From contig JAEXIT010000012.1 of NCBI GenBank assembly GCA_023446155.1, forward strand, positions 1-64,000: a stretch of DNA of 64,000 bases, read 5' to 3'. This document shows positions 43,629 through 52,184 of this stretch, piece after piece (the first letter of the stretch is position 1; each line of letters opens with the position of its first letter). Made by a program: the position numbers and the translations under genes. The stretch is from Bacteroidota bacterium. Lineage in GTDB: Bacteria > Bacteroidota > Bacteroidia > Flavobacteriales > Flavobacteriaceae. The notes beneath the pieces are model-generated. The model saw only the letters and a list, made by a program, of their open reading frames with translations, did no database searches and was not told the origin of the DNA.

Positions 43629-44342
43629 ATGCTTGTCAAAACAAAAGCGATTGTGCTTAGTTCTATCCGATTTCAGGAAAAAAGCCTGATTGTAAAATGT
43701 TTTACCCAATCCGACGGGTTGAAATCGTATTTTGTGCAAAGTGCCTTTTCCGGAAAAAAAAGCAATCAGAAAATAGCCTATTTTCAACCGCTCACGTTGC
43801 TTGAAATTGAAGCCAGTCATAAAAATAAAGGAACGCTCGAACGGTTTAAAGAAGTGAAACTGGCAACACCCTATACCTCGGTAAATGTCGATGTGGTGAA
43901 AAGTACGATCGTGATTTTTATTTCCGAAATGCTCCACAATTGTATCCGGGAAGAAGAGCAAAACGAAACCCTTTTTGCGTTTCTGGAAACGGCATTGCTT
44001 TGGTTGGATACACACGACGAAGTGGCCAATTTTCACCTGATGTTGCTGATGGAGGTAACCAAGTTTTTAGGGTTTTATCCGGATGTTTCCCATGATGAAT
44101 ATGCCTTTTTCGAAATGACCGAAGGGATGTTTGTGCCTTTCCACGGAATTACCTGCCTGACGGAACAGGAAACACTGTTGTTTAAGAAGTTAAAGGATTT
44201 AAAATTTGATAGTGATCAAAAGATTTTTAACGGAAAAGAACGACAGATACTACTTAAAATACTACTCGATTATTATACGTTTCACTTCGACGGATTTAAA
44301 AAACCAAAGTCATTAGAGGTACTCAAGGAAGTTTTTCAGTAA
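43629..44342 (+). CDS. recO: DNA repair protein RecO
   Basis: 237 residues from the ATG at 43629; the frame from 43488 runs inside porZ. MLVKTKAIVLSSIRFQEKSLIVKCFTQ is the RecO OB-fold start, and the C-terminal helical domain contains LLMEVTKFLGFYPD. Family zinc-binding cysteines are not obvious, as in other Bacteroidota RecO. It helps load RecA through RecF/R in recombination repair. Its position after porZ is common in Flavobacteria, to my knowledge. Confidence 0.92.
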   Translation: MLVKTKAIVLSSIRFQEKSLIVKCFTQSDGLKSYFVQSAFSGKKSNQKIAYFQPLTLLEIEASHKNKGTLERFKEVKLATPYTSVNVDVVKSTIVIFISEMLHNCIREEEQNETLFAFLETALLWLDTHDEVANFHLMLLMEVTKFLGFYPDVSHDEYAFFEMTEGMFVPFHGITCLTEQETLLFKKLKDLKFDSDQKIFNGKERQILLKILLDYYTFHFDGFKKPKSLEVLKEVFQ

Positions 44343-44412
44343 AAAACAACAAAAAGTCGTTGTAAACCATCTATTTTCTAATTGTCTTAACTAAGAATTA
44401 TTCAAAAATCCT

Positions 44413-44420
44413 TACTTTCG
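44413..44420 (+). promoter_or_regulatory. -7 box of ileS
   Basis: TACTTTCG, one base from TAnnTTTG, 25 bases before the chosen ATG at 44446. Confidence 0.45.
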
Positions 44421-44445
44421 CAAATTGATTAGAAAAAACGATAAA

Positions 44446-47400
44446 ATGAGTACGAAATTTACTGAATACAAAGGACTTGATTTGCCAACAGTAGCATCTG
44501 AAGTGCTTGAATTTTGGAAAAAAGAGAACATCTTTGAAAAGAGTGTTACTTCCCGTGAAGGAAACCAACCGTTTGTGTTTTTCGAAGGACCACCATCTGC
44601 AAATGGTCTGCCTGGAATTCACCACGTAATGGCGCGCTCAATTAAGGATATTTTTTGTCGTTATAAAACTCAGAAAGGATATCAGGTAAAACGTAAAGCC
44701 GGATGGGATACGCATGGACTACCAGTAGAATTGGGGACCGAAAAAGAACTGGGCATTACCAAAGAAGATATCGGAACCAAAATTACCGTAGCCGAATACA
44801 ACGAAGCGTGTAAACGAACCGTAATGCGCTATACGGATGTATGGAACGACCTGACCGAAAAAATGGGGTACTGGGTGGATATGGAAAATCCCTATATCAC
44901 CTACAAATCCAAATATATGGAAACCGTTTGGTGGCTTTTAAAGCAGATCTATGATAAAGATTTGTTGTACAAAGGATACACCATTCAGCCGTACTCGCCA
45001 AAAGCCGGAACCGGATTGAGTTCGCATGAGGTGAACCAGCCGGGAAGTTACCGCGATGTGACCGATACGACTATTGTGGCGCAGTTTAAAGCAATCGACG
45101 CCACTTTGCCGGAAGCGTTACAAGGTTTCGGAGTGGTGCATTTCTTGGCGTGGACGACTACACCATGGACGTTGCCGTCGAATACAGCGCTAACCGTTGG
45201 TCCGAAAATCGATTATGTATTGGTGAAAACTTTTAACCAGTATACGTTCGAACCGATCAATGTGGTGTTGGCAAAACCGCTATTGGCAAAACAATTTGCC
45301 GGGAAATATTTCCTGTCTGAAAACGAAGAAGACTTTGCGAATTACAAAGCAGAAGATAAAAAAATACCGTATACCGTTTTAGCCGAAGTAAAAGGAACTA
45401 CCTTGGTAGGAACTCGTTACGAGCAGTTGCTGGACTACGCGTTGCCGTATCAGAATCCGGAAAATGCATTCCGCGTGATTTCGGGTGATTTCGTGACCAC
45501 AGAAGATGGTACCGGAATCGTGCATACGGCGCCTACATTTGGTGCAGACGATGCCAAAGTGGCAAAAGAAGCCACGCCGGAAGTACCGCCAATGTTGGTA
45601 TTGGACGATGCCGGCAATCCGGTTCCTTTGGTAGACTTACAAGGTAAGTTTGTCAAACAAATGGGAACGGAAATGGGAGGTAAATACGTTAAAAATGAAT
45701 ACTATAACGACGGAGAAGCGCCGGAACGTTCGGTGGATGTCGAAATTGCAATCCACTTAAAAGAAGCGAACAAGGCTTTTAAAGTCGAAAAATATGTACA
45801 CAGTTATCCACACTGTTGGAGAACCGATAAACCAATCTTGTATTATCCGTTGGATTCCTGGTTTATCAAGGTAACCGAAGTCAAAGACCGTATGTTCGAT
45901 CTTAACGAAACGATCAACTGGAAGCCAAAAGCAACCGGAGAAGGACGTTTTGGAAACTGGTTGAAAAACGCAAACGACTGGAACCTGTCGCGTTCCCGTT
46001 ATTGGGGAATTCCGTTGCCGATCTGGAGAACGGAAGACAAAACCGAAGAGGTGCTTATCGGTTCGGTAGAAGAACTGTATAACGAAATTGAAAAAGCCAT
46101 TGCAGCCGGCGTTCAGAGTGAAAACCCGTTTAAAGGTTTTGTGGTTGGTGATATGAGTGAAGCGAACTATGAGTTGGTGGATCTGCATAAAAATGTGGTG
46201 GATAATATTACGTTGGTTTCGGCTAGCGGTAAACCGATGAAACGTGAAAGCGACCTGATCGACGTTTGGTTTGATAGTGGGGCAATGCCGTATGCACAAT
46301 GGCATTATCCGTTTGAAAATAAAGAACTGGTAGATGATCAGTTGGCGTTTCCGGCCGATTTTATCGCCGAAGGTGTCGATCAAACACGGGGATGGTTCTA
46401 TACCTTGCATGCGATCGCGACATTGGTGTTCGATAAAGTTGCCTATAAAAACGTCGTTTCGAATGGGCTTGTATTAGACAAAAACGGACAAAAAATGTCC
46501 AAACGATTAGGCAATGCAGTCGATCCGTTTGAGACTTTAAAAGAGTACGGACCCGATGCGACCCGATGGTATATGATAGCCAACGCGAATCCGTGGGATA
46601 ATCTGAAATTTGATATCGAAGGAGTGGCCGAAGTGCGTCGTAAGTTCTTCGGAACCCTGTACAATACGTATTCGTTCTTTGCGTTATATGCTAACATCGA
46701 TGGTTTTAGTTATACAGAGGCGGAAGTGCCGTTGGAAGATCGCCCGGAAATTGATCAGTGGATACTTTCGGAATTAAATACACTGATTAAAAATGTAGAT
46801 GAGTATTATGCCGATTATGAGCCAACAAAAGCAGCACGTGCGATATCCGATTTCGTTCAGGAAAACCTGAGTAACTGGTATGTGCGTCTTTGCAGAAGAC
46901 GTTTCTGGAAAGGCGACTATGCGCAGGATAAGATTGCGGCCTACCAAACGTTGTATAGTTGTTTGCTGACGGTAGCGAAATTAAGCGCGCCGATTGCACC
47001 GTTCTTTATGGACAAACTTTACAAAGATTTAACCCAGGCTACACCGTCGGAAAATCACGATAGTGTACATTTGGCCGAGTTTCCGGTATACGTTGAAAAC
47101 TTTGTTAATAAATCGTTAGAAAGCAAAATGCAGAAGGCACAAACCATTTCATCGCTGGTATTATCCCTGCGCAAAAAAGAAATGATTAAAGTGCGTCAAC
47201 CGTTGCAAAAGGTAATGATTCCGGTACTTGACGATGATCAACGTGCTGAAATCGAGGCGGTTTCCGACCTGATTAAAGCGGAGGTAAACGTGAAGGAAGT
47301 GGAGTTATTAGACGATGCTTCGGGAGTATTGGTAAAACAAATTAAACCAAACTTTAAAGCCTTAGGGCCGCGATTTGGTAAAGATATGGGGTTGATTTCT

Positions 47401-47850
47401 AAGGAGATACAGAATTTCTCTCAGGAGCAGATCAACCAATTGGAGAAAGAAGGGACTTTAACACTTGTTATATCAGAAAAAAGTGTTAATTTAACAACTG
47501 AAGATGTTGAGATTTCTTCTCAGGATATCGAGGGTTGGCTGGTAGCTAATTCCGGCGGAATTACAGTGGCATTGGACATAACTATATCCGATGAATTAAG
47601 AAAAGAAGGTATCGCCAGAGAATTAGTAAACCGTATCCAAAATATCCGTAAAGATTCGGGATTAGAAGTAACGGACAAAATTAAGGTGCATTTGCAAAAA
47701 GACCTGCAATTGGAAAACGCAGTATTAAGCAATCAAGACTATATTAAAGCAGAAACGTTAACCGAAACTTTAATTTTTGAAGAACAGCTCAACAATGGTA
47801 TAGAAATTGAGTTTGATGACATTAAAACTAGAGTATTAATTTCAAAATAA
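44446..47850 (+). CDS. ileS: Isoleucine--tRNA ligase
   Basis: 1134 residues from the ATG at 44446 (MSTKFTEYKGLDLP). Class I signatures: SANGLPGIHH (51-60) is the HIGH-motif variant, KMSKR at 683-687. Editing-domain motifs TTTPWTLPSNTAL and TGIVHTAPTFGADD are present, and a C-terminal anticodon-binding domain of about 250 residues follows. The PGIHH form and length suit the eukaryote-like IleS2 type, often less sensitive to mupirocin. It heads ileS - dksA-like - lspA. The gap to the next gene is nine bases. Confidence 0.97.
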   Translation: MSTKFTEYKGLDLPTVASEVLEFWKKENIFEKSVTSREGNQPFVFFEGPPSANGLPGIHHVMARSIKDIFCRYKTQKGYQVKRKAGWDTHGLPVELGTEKELGITKEDIGTKITVAEYNEACKRTVMRYTDVWNDLTEKMGYWVDMENPYITYKSKYMETVWWLLKQIYDKDLLYKGYTIQPYSPKAGTGLSSHEVNQPGSYRDVTDTTIVAQFKAIDATLPEALQGFGVVHFLAWTTTPWTLPSNTALTVGPKIDYVLVKTFNQYTFEPINVVLAKPLLAKQFAGKYFLSENEEDFANYKAEDKKIPYTVLAEVKGTTLVGTRYEQLLDYALPYQNPENAFRVISGDFVTTEDGTGIVHTAPTFGADDAKVAKEATPEVPPMLVLDDAGNPVPLVDLQGKFVKQMGTEMGGKYVKNEYYNDGEAPERSVDVEIAIHLKEANKAFKVEKYVHSYPHCWRTDKPILYYPLDSWFIKVTEVKDRMFDLNETINWKPKATGEGRFGNWLKNANDWNLSRSRYWGIPLPIWRTEDKTEEVLIGSVEELYNEIEKAIAAGVQSENPFKGFVVGDMSEANYELVDLHKNVVDNITLVSASGKPMKRESDLIDVWFDSGAMPYAQWHYPFENKELVDDQLAFPADFIAEGVDQTRGWFYTLHAIATLVFDKVAYKNVVSNGLVLDKNGQKMSKRLGNAVDPFETLKEYGPDATRWYMIANANPWDNLKFDIEGVAEVRRKFFGTLYNTYSFFALYANIDGFSYTEAEVPLEDRPEIDQWILSELNTLIKNVDEYYADYEPTKAARAISDFVQENLSNWYVRLCRRRFWKGDYAQDKIAAYQTLYSCLLTVAKLSAPIAPFFMDKLYKDLTQATPSENHDSVHLAEFPVYVENFVNKSLESKMQKAQTISSLVLSLRKKEMIKVRQPLQKVMIPVLDDDQRAEIEAVSDLIKAEVNVKEVELLDDASGVLVKQIKPNFKALGPRFGKDMGLISKEIQNFSQEQINQLEKEGTLTLVISEKSVNLTTEDVEISSQDIEGWLVANSGGITVALDITISDELRKEGIARELVNRIQNIRKDSGLEVTDKIKVHLQKDLQLENAVLSNQDYIKAETLTETLIFEEQLNNGIEIEFDDIKTRVLISK

Positions 47851-47859
47851 AAAGAAATT

Positions 47860-48240
47860 ATGGTGGATGAAAAAATAAGATATTCCGACGCTGATTTAGC
47901 CGAGTTCAGAGAGATCATCTTAAAGAAAATGGAAAAAGCAAAAGCCGATTTGGATCTGATTAAAAGTGCGTATCTGAATGACCTGAATAATGGTACCGAT
48001 GATACGTCACCAACATTCAAAGCCTTTGAGGAAGGAAGCGAGACCATGTCGAAAGAAGCAAACTCTCAGTTGGCCATCCGTCAGGAAAAGTTTATCAGGG
48101 ATTTAAAAAATGCATTAATCCGAATTGAAAACAAAACCTATGGTATCTGTAAAGTTACCGGAAAATTAATAAGCAAAGAAAGATTAAAACTCGTTCCGCA
48201 CGCGACTATGAGTATCGAAGCGAAAAATTTACAACGTTAA
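47860..48240 (+). CDS. TraR/DksA-family protein with degenerate zinc finger
   Basis: 126 residues. A coiled-coil N-terminal half (ADLAEFREIILKKMEKAKAD) precedes the DksA-like C-terminal domain YGICKVTGKLISKERLKLVP. Of the four cysteines of the canonical C4 finger only Cys97 remains; the other positions appear to be Thr100, Ser118 and Ala121. Many Bacteroidota DksA-like proteins carry this replacement, so zinc need not be required for folding. The acidic loop tip needed for ppGpp action is not obvious. It should bind RNA polymerase in the secondary channel. It follows ileS by nine bases and precedes a terminator. Confidence 0.85.
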   Translation: MVDEKIRYSDADLAEFREIILKKMEKAKADLDLIKSAYLNDLNNGTDDTSPTFKAFEEGSETMSKEANSQLAIRQEKFIRDLKNALIRIENKTYGICKVTGKLISKERLKLVPHATMSIEAKNLQR

Positions 48241-48258
48241 TCTTTTCAAAATATCTCG

Positions 48259-48283
48259 AAAACGCTCCGTAAGGAGCGTTTTT
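48259..48283 (+). terminator. Terminator after the DksA-like gene
   Basis: Stem AAAACGCTCC / GGAGCGTTTT, 4-base loop, then T-rich sequence; about 40 bases before lspA, whose own -7 box begins at 48299. Confidence 0.8.
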
Positions 48284-48298
48284 ATTATATAATTCTTT

Positions 48299-48306
48299 TA
48301 TTTTTG
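48299..48306 (+). promoter_or_regulatory. -7 box of lspA
   Basis: TATTTTTG, 18 bases before the lspA ATG. With the terminator at 48259-48283, lspA can be transcribed separately from ileS. Confidence 0.5.
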
Positions 48307-48323
48307 CTGTCAAATTAAAAAAA

Positions 48324-48920
48324 ATGTCTTTACGAAAAGCTTATTTGTTAGTAATACTGGTCCTGGTGGTGGATCAGCTTTCAAAAATCTATATCAAAAC
48401 CAATTTCGCGCTCAACGATGAAGTATATGTTTTTGAGTGGTTCCGTATTCATTTTATCGAAAATGAAGGAATGGCATGGGGTGTCGAAATTCCGGGTGCC
48501 TACGGGAAACTGTTCTTGACTTTGTTTCGAATCGTAGCCGTATGTGGAATCGGGTATTGGTTATACGACTCGGTAAAGAAAAAAAGCTCGAACTACCTGA
48601 TCGTGGCGGTTGCGCTGATTCTGGCCGGTGCTTTCGGAAATATTATTGACTCGGTTTTTTATGGCGTGATCTTTAACGACAGTATTCACGAACCAGCAAC
48701 ATTATTTGCCTCCAATCCGTATGGAACCTGGTTCCACGGAAAAGTGGTCGATATGTTTTATTTCCCAATCTGGGAAGGCGATCTGCCGAAATGGTTACCA
48801 CTTTGGGGCGGAAAGCACTTCACCTTTTTTAATGCGATTTTTAACATAGCCGATATGGCGATATCGGTAGCCGTAGGGATGCTGATTGTATTTAATAAAA
48901 AAGCCTTCGGAAATAACTAA
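48324..48920 (+). CDS. lspA: Lipoprotein signal peptidase (signal peptidase II)
   Basis: 198 residues. Four membrane helices, with catalytic Asp residues in GAFGNIIDSVFYG and in FNIADMAIS; VVDMFYFPIWEG carries a further conserved stretch. FIENEGMAWGV is the family's substrate-pocket sequence. It cleaves prolipoproteins in the inner membrane; the many lipoproteins in this window are likely substrates. Slightly longer than E. coli LspA (164), with an insert (HEPATLFASNPYGTWFHG) typical of Bacteroidota. Confidence 0.95.
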   Translation: MSLRKAYLLVILVLVVDQLSKIYIKTNFALNDEVYVFEWFRIHFIENEGMAWGVEIPGAYGKLFLTLFRIVAVCGIGYWLYDSVKKKSSNYLIVAVALILAGAFGNIIDSVFYGVIFNDSIHEPATLFASNPYGTWFHGKVVDMFYFPIWEGDLPKWLPLWGGKHFTFFNAIFNIADMAISVAVGMLIVFNKKAFGNN

Positions 48921-48949
48921 AAAAAAGCGTCAGAGATGACGCTTTTTTT
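48921..48949 (+). terminator. Terminator of lspA
   Basis: Stem AAAAAGCGTCA / TGACGCTTTTT followed by more T, one base after the stop codon. Confidence 0.85.
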
Positions 48950-48978
48950 ATGGAGCAACTAAATAGCTGTAATAAAAC

Positions 48979-49003
48979 AACCTGACTTTTATAGTCAGGT
49001 TTT
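48979..49003. terminator. Second hairpin between lspA and the Fic gene
   Basis: Stem AACCTGACT / AGTCAGGTT with a 5-base loop and a following TTTG. It resembles the palindromic-repeat core CCTGAC but the arms differ. Possibly a second terminator. The remainder of 49004-49129 is A/T-rich, with TAATTTTG at 49059-49066 as a potential -7 box. Confidence 0.5.
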
Positions 49004-49129
49004 GTTGTTTTAATATGTAAAATGTTTTTTTGAATGAAGTTAATTGTTTGGGTTTAAATAATTTTGTAAATTACTGATAATTAAATAGTTTTATTTATAT
49101 GTGTTAATTGTTGTAAAAGCAATAGTAAA

Positions 49130-50287
49130 ATGTCAAAAGCAAAATTTGAAAGATATGATCTGAGATTGGTTGAGCCGGCATTCGGTTCTACGCTTACAGA
49201 TTTGATCATTGAATTGGATTACCTGAGAAAAAAAAAGTTGGAAGGATCAACGCATTCAAAAGTGTTTTTCCAGTTAAAAGATATTTTTCATATCCTGGAA
49301 AGTATTGGGTCTGCCCGGATCGAAGGGAACAATACAACGATAGCAGAGTATATAGAAACAAAGTTGGAAGATGAACAGCAGAGTAGTGTGCCTTCTAATA
49401 TTCGGGAAATTCAGAATATTGAAAAAGTAATGCGATTTGTTGAAAAAATGGTTGTTGATTATCCAATTAATAAATTGTTTTTAAGTGAATTGCATAAAAT
49501 GATTGTAGCAGATCTGTTGCCGCCACCTGAAGGAGAGGGTGATCATACACCTGGTAGCTACAGAATAAATAATCTTAAAATCAATCAGTCCAATCATGTT
49601 CCGCCTGATTTTTTACAGGTTGATGATTTTATGGAAGAGTTGTTTCGTTTTACCAGTAAAAAAGATAGTCCTAAATATGATTTGCTAAAAATTGCAATTG
49701 TTCACCACCGATTTGTATGGATTCATCCTTATGGGAATGGAAATGGAAGAACCGTTCGCTTGTTAACTTATGCGATGTTAATGAAATTAGGCTTCAATGT
49801 TGAACGAATTTTAAATCCCACAGCCATATTTTGTACAAACAGAAATATGTATTATGAAAAACTGTCGAAAGCAGATACGGGAACAGATTCCGGGATATTA
49901 GAATGGTGTGAATATGTATTAAAAGGGCTTAAGGAGGAAATCGAAAAAAACGATAAACTAAGTGATTACAATTATCTTAAAAAAGAAATTCTGTTGCCAA
50001 CGGTAAACTATTCACTGGAACGGAAATACATAACAACAACTGAAGCGAAGATATTAAGAAGAGCAATTGATTTGCAAATCATACAGGCTTCCGATTTAAA
50101 AAATATTTTTGAAGGTAAGGCAAGTTCTGAAGTTTCACGCCAGATTAAAAGATTGATAGATAAAAAAATGTTAATACCTGAATCCGAAAATGGAAGAAAA
50201 TATCTGATTAGATTCGATAATAATTTTTTGCTAAGAGGTGTGATACAAGCACTGGGGGCAAAAGGTTTCTTGCCTATACATGATTAA
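49130..50287 (+). CDS. Fic-family protein, class II, likely AMP-transferase
   Basis: 385 residues. The Fic active motif HPYGNGNGRTVR occupies 199-210 (His199 the catalytic base). The inhibitory motif SxxxEG is in the N-terminal half as SARIEGN (61-67), which makes this class II, with inhibition in cis. A C-terminal winged helix is likely (SEVSRQIKRLIDKKML, 320-345). Fic enzymes transfer AMP from ATP to Ser/Thr/Tyr of target proteins and can deadenylylate as well. The gene stands alone, without an antitoxin neighbour. Its codons look more A/T-rich than those of uvrC or ileS, and it may have come by transfer. Target unknown. Confidence 0.9.
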   Translation: MSKAKFERYDLRLVEPAFGSTLTDLIIELDYLRKKKLEGSTHSKVFFQLKDIFHILESIGSARIEGNNTTIAEYIETKLEDEQQSSVPSNIREIQNIEKVMRFVEKMVVDYPINKLFLSELHKMIVADLLPPPEGEGDHTPGSYRINNLKINQSNHVPPDFLQVDDFMEELFRFTSKKDSPKYDLLKIAIVHHRFVWIHPYGNGNGRTVRLLTYAMLMKLGFNVERILNPTAIFCTNRNMYYEKLSKADTGTDSGILEWCEYVLKGLKEEIEKNDKLSDYNYLKKEILLPTVNYSLERKYITTTEAKILRRAIDLQIIQASDLKNIFEGKASSEVSRQIKRLIDKKMLIPESENGRKYLIRFDNNFLLRGVIQALGAKGFLPIHD

Positions 50288-50314
50288 GGAAGCAGGTGTG
50301 TTATGATGTTATAT

Positions 50315-50350
50315 AAAATAGGGGCATTCAGAAGAAGTGTCCCTATTTTA
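50315..50350. terminator. Bidirectional terminator between fic and the small lipoprotein gene
   Basis: Stem AAAATAGGG / CCCTATTTT with a 17-base loop, between the convergent stops; its right arm overlaps the TAA of the lipoprotein gene (50348-50350). Confidence 0.6.
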
Positions 50351-50524
50351 TTTCTGTTGCCCGGGAGCAAAAGGTTTGGCGCTTTTGGTTCCGTATATTT
50401 TCTTGGCTTGTCCCGGCGGAAGCGGTTTACCGGAATTGGTGTTTCCGGTGGTGTGTACCGTTGTACTGCAACCGGAAAGTAGCAGTGCAAAACTGCAAAC
50501 TAAAAGTAGGACAAATGATTTCAT
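50348..50524 (-). CDS. 58-residue lipoprotein (LPPGQAKKIYG family)
   Basis: The minus-strand ORF encodes 58 residues with a strong lipoprotein signal: MKSFVLLLVCSFALLLSGC, lipobox LLSGC (Cys19). The mature peptide of 40 residues is Lys/Pro/Gly-rich, with KPLPPGQAKKIYGTKSAKPF. Short flavobacterial lipoproteins with this PPGQAKK motif are often labelled 'quinol oxidase subunit 4', a name I recall and that is not supported by any function seen here. It starts three bases after the stop of the 5-formyltetrahydrofolate cyclo-ligase gene, so it is the last gene of that minus-strand unit. Function unknown. Confidence 0.8.
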   Translation of the reverse strand: MKSFVLLLVCSFALLLSGCSTTVHTTGNTNSGKPLPPGQAKKIYGTKSAKPFAPGQQK

Positions 50525-50527
50525 AAG

Positions 50528-51094
50528 CTAAAAAGTATAAATTTTATCTGGGGTGATACAATAATTCAAAGCGATATCGCTCTCAAATACATCGGTAATC
50601 GCATTTTCGGCCTCGAAAAACGACAATCCAATCTTGATCACATCTTCTTTGCATTCCGAAAGAAAACGGTCGTAAAAGCCTTTTCCGTAGCCAACGCGAT
50701 GTCCGTTCGTGTCAAAAGCCAATAGTGGAACAAAAACCACATCGATTTTTGTCGGGGGAACTTCAATCCCGTCTACCGGTTCCGGAATATTATAGTCGTT
50801 TTTCCGGATCTTCGTATTATCCGTTAACAAATAATGTACCATTTTTCCGGTTTCAAAATCCGATTTCGAGATTATGGTTTCTTTGTCCTTACCCGCCAGA
50901 ATTTGTAAAACAAACTCGGTGTCGACTTCCTTTTGTTCAACGATAGGGAGAAACAAATGGAAATAGGTGTGATTCCAGATGTCGACTTGCAATAATCGGT
51001 TGGCGATTTCGAGACTTTTGGTTTCGATCGCTTCCGGTGAAAGTTCCTTTCGTAGTGCCTTATATTTTTTGCGCAGCTCGCTTTTAGTTGCCAT
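50528..51094 (-). CDS. 5-formyltetrahydrofolate cyclo-ligase
   Basis: 188 residues. The start KSELRKKYKALRKELSPE, central PEPVDGIEV, DVVFVPLLAFD and the substrate site HRVGYGKGFYDRFL identify the family. It converts 5-formyl-THF to 5,10-methenyl-THF using ATP, in the cytosol. It overlaps the preceding desuccinylase-family gene by 11 bases and precedes the small lipoprotein gene by three, forming one operon. Length is normal for the family. Confidence 0.93.
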   Translation of the reverse strand: MATKSELRKKYKALRKELSPEAIETKSLEIANRLLQVDIWNHTYFHLFLPIVEQKEVDTEFVLQILAGKDKETIISKSDFETGKMVHYLLTDNTKIRKNDYNIPEPVDGIEVPPTKIDVVFVPLLAFDTNGHRVGYGKGFYDRFLSECKEDVIKIGLSFFEAENAITDVFESDIALNYCITPDKIYTF

Positions 51095-52061
51095 GGCTTA
51101 ATGTGGTTGAAATATGGTAAATCGCATCGCCTTGATATACAATCGGCGACTCGTTTACATTAATAATATAACCGGAATTCGGTGCTTTTAGCTTGTGTTC
51201 TTCTTTACCGTACGGATCGGAAACCACAGCAAGCAAATCACCGCGTTCTACATATTGGCCAATTTCGGTATTGCTGTGGAACAAACCGGAAAAACGAGCG
51301 CGTACCCAAGTCGATTTTTCAATATAAATAATGTTGTCTTTTGGTGTACTCGTTTTTTGTCGGTCGTTTAACATATGCAGGTAATCCAATACTCTTTTGG
51401 CACCATCTACACCTTGTTCGGTTATGGTATTGTTGATGTCGTTGGATTTGCCACCTTCAAAAAGCAACATTTTGATGCCCAATTTATGGCAGGCGCTGCG
51501 AAACGAACCGTTGATGTTTTTGGAAAACAACGTAAACGGTGCGTGAAAAACATCAGCCAGTGCTTTTAATTCCGGATTGTCCGGAATGATCCGGATTTGT
51601 GCGGCGTTAAAACGACTCGCGCCACCGGCATGAAAGTCGATCGCATAATCCACATGAGGAATGATTTCTTTTAGCAGATAATAGGCAAACCGACTGGCTA
51701 GCGAACCGGTTTTGCTTCCCGGGAAAACCCGATTCAAATCACGGCCATCCGGAAATTCCCGCGTTTTGTTTACAAATCCGAAGATGTTAATGATCGGAAT
51801 ACAGATAATCGTTCCGATTTTGGGTTTGTTGATTTTCTGTACAATCAATTGTCGGACAATTTCCGTTCCGTTGATCTCATCGCCGTGTAATCCGGCTGTA
51901 AATAAAACGGTCGGCCCGGCTATTTTGGAACGTTCAACAATGATCGGGATTTTTAATTTGGTCATCGTGTGGAGCTTTGCAATTTCCATGTTGATGGTTT
52001 TGCTCTCACCCGGTAATACAGTCTCTTTTAGTATCGTGATGCCTTTGTGCTGGTAACTCAT
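51084..52061 (-). CDS. Succinylglutamate desuccinylase/aspartoacylase-family metallopeptidase-like protein
   Basis: 325 residues from the ATG at 52061 (MSYQHKGITILKE), a better fit than the ATG at 52073, which adds four hydrophobic residues. Zinc ligands of the M14-like fold are visible: GLHGDEINGTE (His59, Glu62) and DFHAGG (His near 147). The C-terminal beta domain (about 245-325) ends GDAIYHIST, like a lipoyl/barrel domain. Such proteins deacylate N-acyl amino acids; the actual substrate is not known. First gene of the unit with 5-FTHF cyclo-ligase. Confidence 0.88.
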   Translation of the reverse strand: MSYQHKGITILKETVLPGESKTINMEIAKLHTMTKLKIPIIVERSKIAGPTVLFTAGLHGDEINGTEIVRQLIVQKINKPKIGTIICIPIINIFGFVNKTREFPDGRDLNRVFPGSKTGSLASRFAYYLLKEIIPHVDYAIDFHAGGASRFNAAQIRIIPDNPELKALADVFHAPFTLFSKNINGSFRSACHKLGIKMLLFEGGKSNDINNTITEQGVDGAKRVLDYLHMLNDRQKTSTPKDNIIYIEKSTWVRARFSGLFHSNTEIGQYVERGDLLAVVSDPYGKEEHKLKAPNSGYIINVNESPIVYQGDAIYHISTTLSHGN

Positions 52062-52147
52062 AAATATAAACAAAAGATAAAAGTAACTATTTCTGCCGTA
52101 AGCCGGCTAAGTTGATCCTGTTTTTCGGTAATCAGAAATGTTATTTG

Positions 52148-52155
52148 TAAATTTG
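52148..52155 (+). promoter_or_regulatory. -7 box of uvrC
   Basis: TAAATTTG, 29 bases before the ATG at 52185; TTTG directly upstream at 52144-52147 is too close to be the -33 box. Confidence 0.45.
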
Positions 52156-52184
52156 AATGCAATTCCGAAAATAGCAGACCGATA

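Noticed and set aside
43470..44036. 188-codon minus-strand ORF across the porZ-recO junction
   Set aside because: Opposite two well-supported genes, no start context or domain.
45757..46410. 217-codon minus-strand ORF inside ileS
   Set aside because: No promoter, no family pattern, and ileS is intact over the same bases.
49130..50524. Fic and the small lipoprotein as a toxin-antitoxin pair
   Set aside because: They are convergent, the lipoprotein is exported, and the Fic protein carries its own inhibitory motif.
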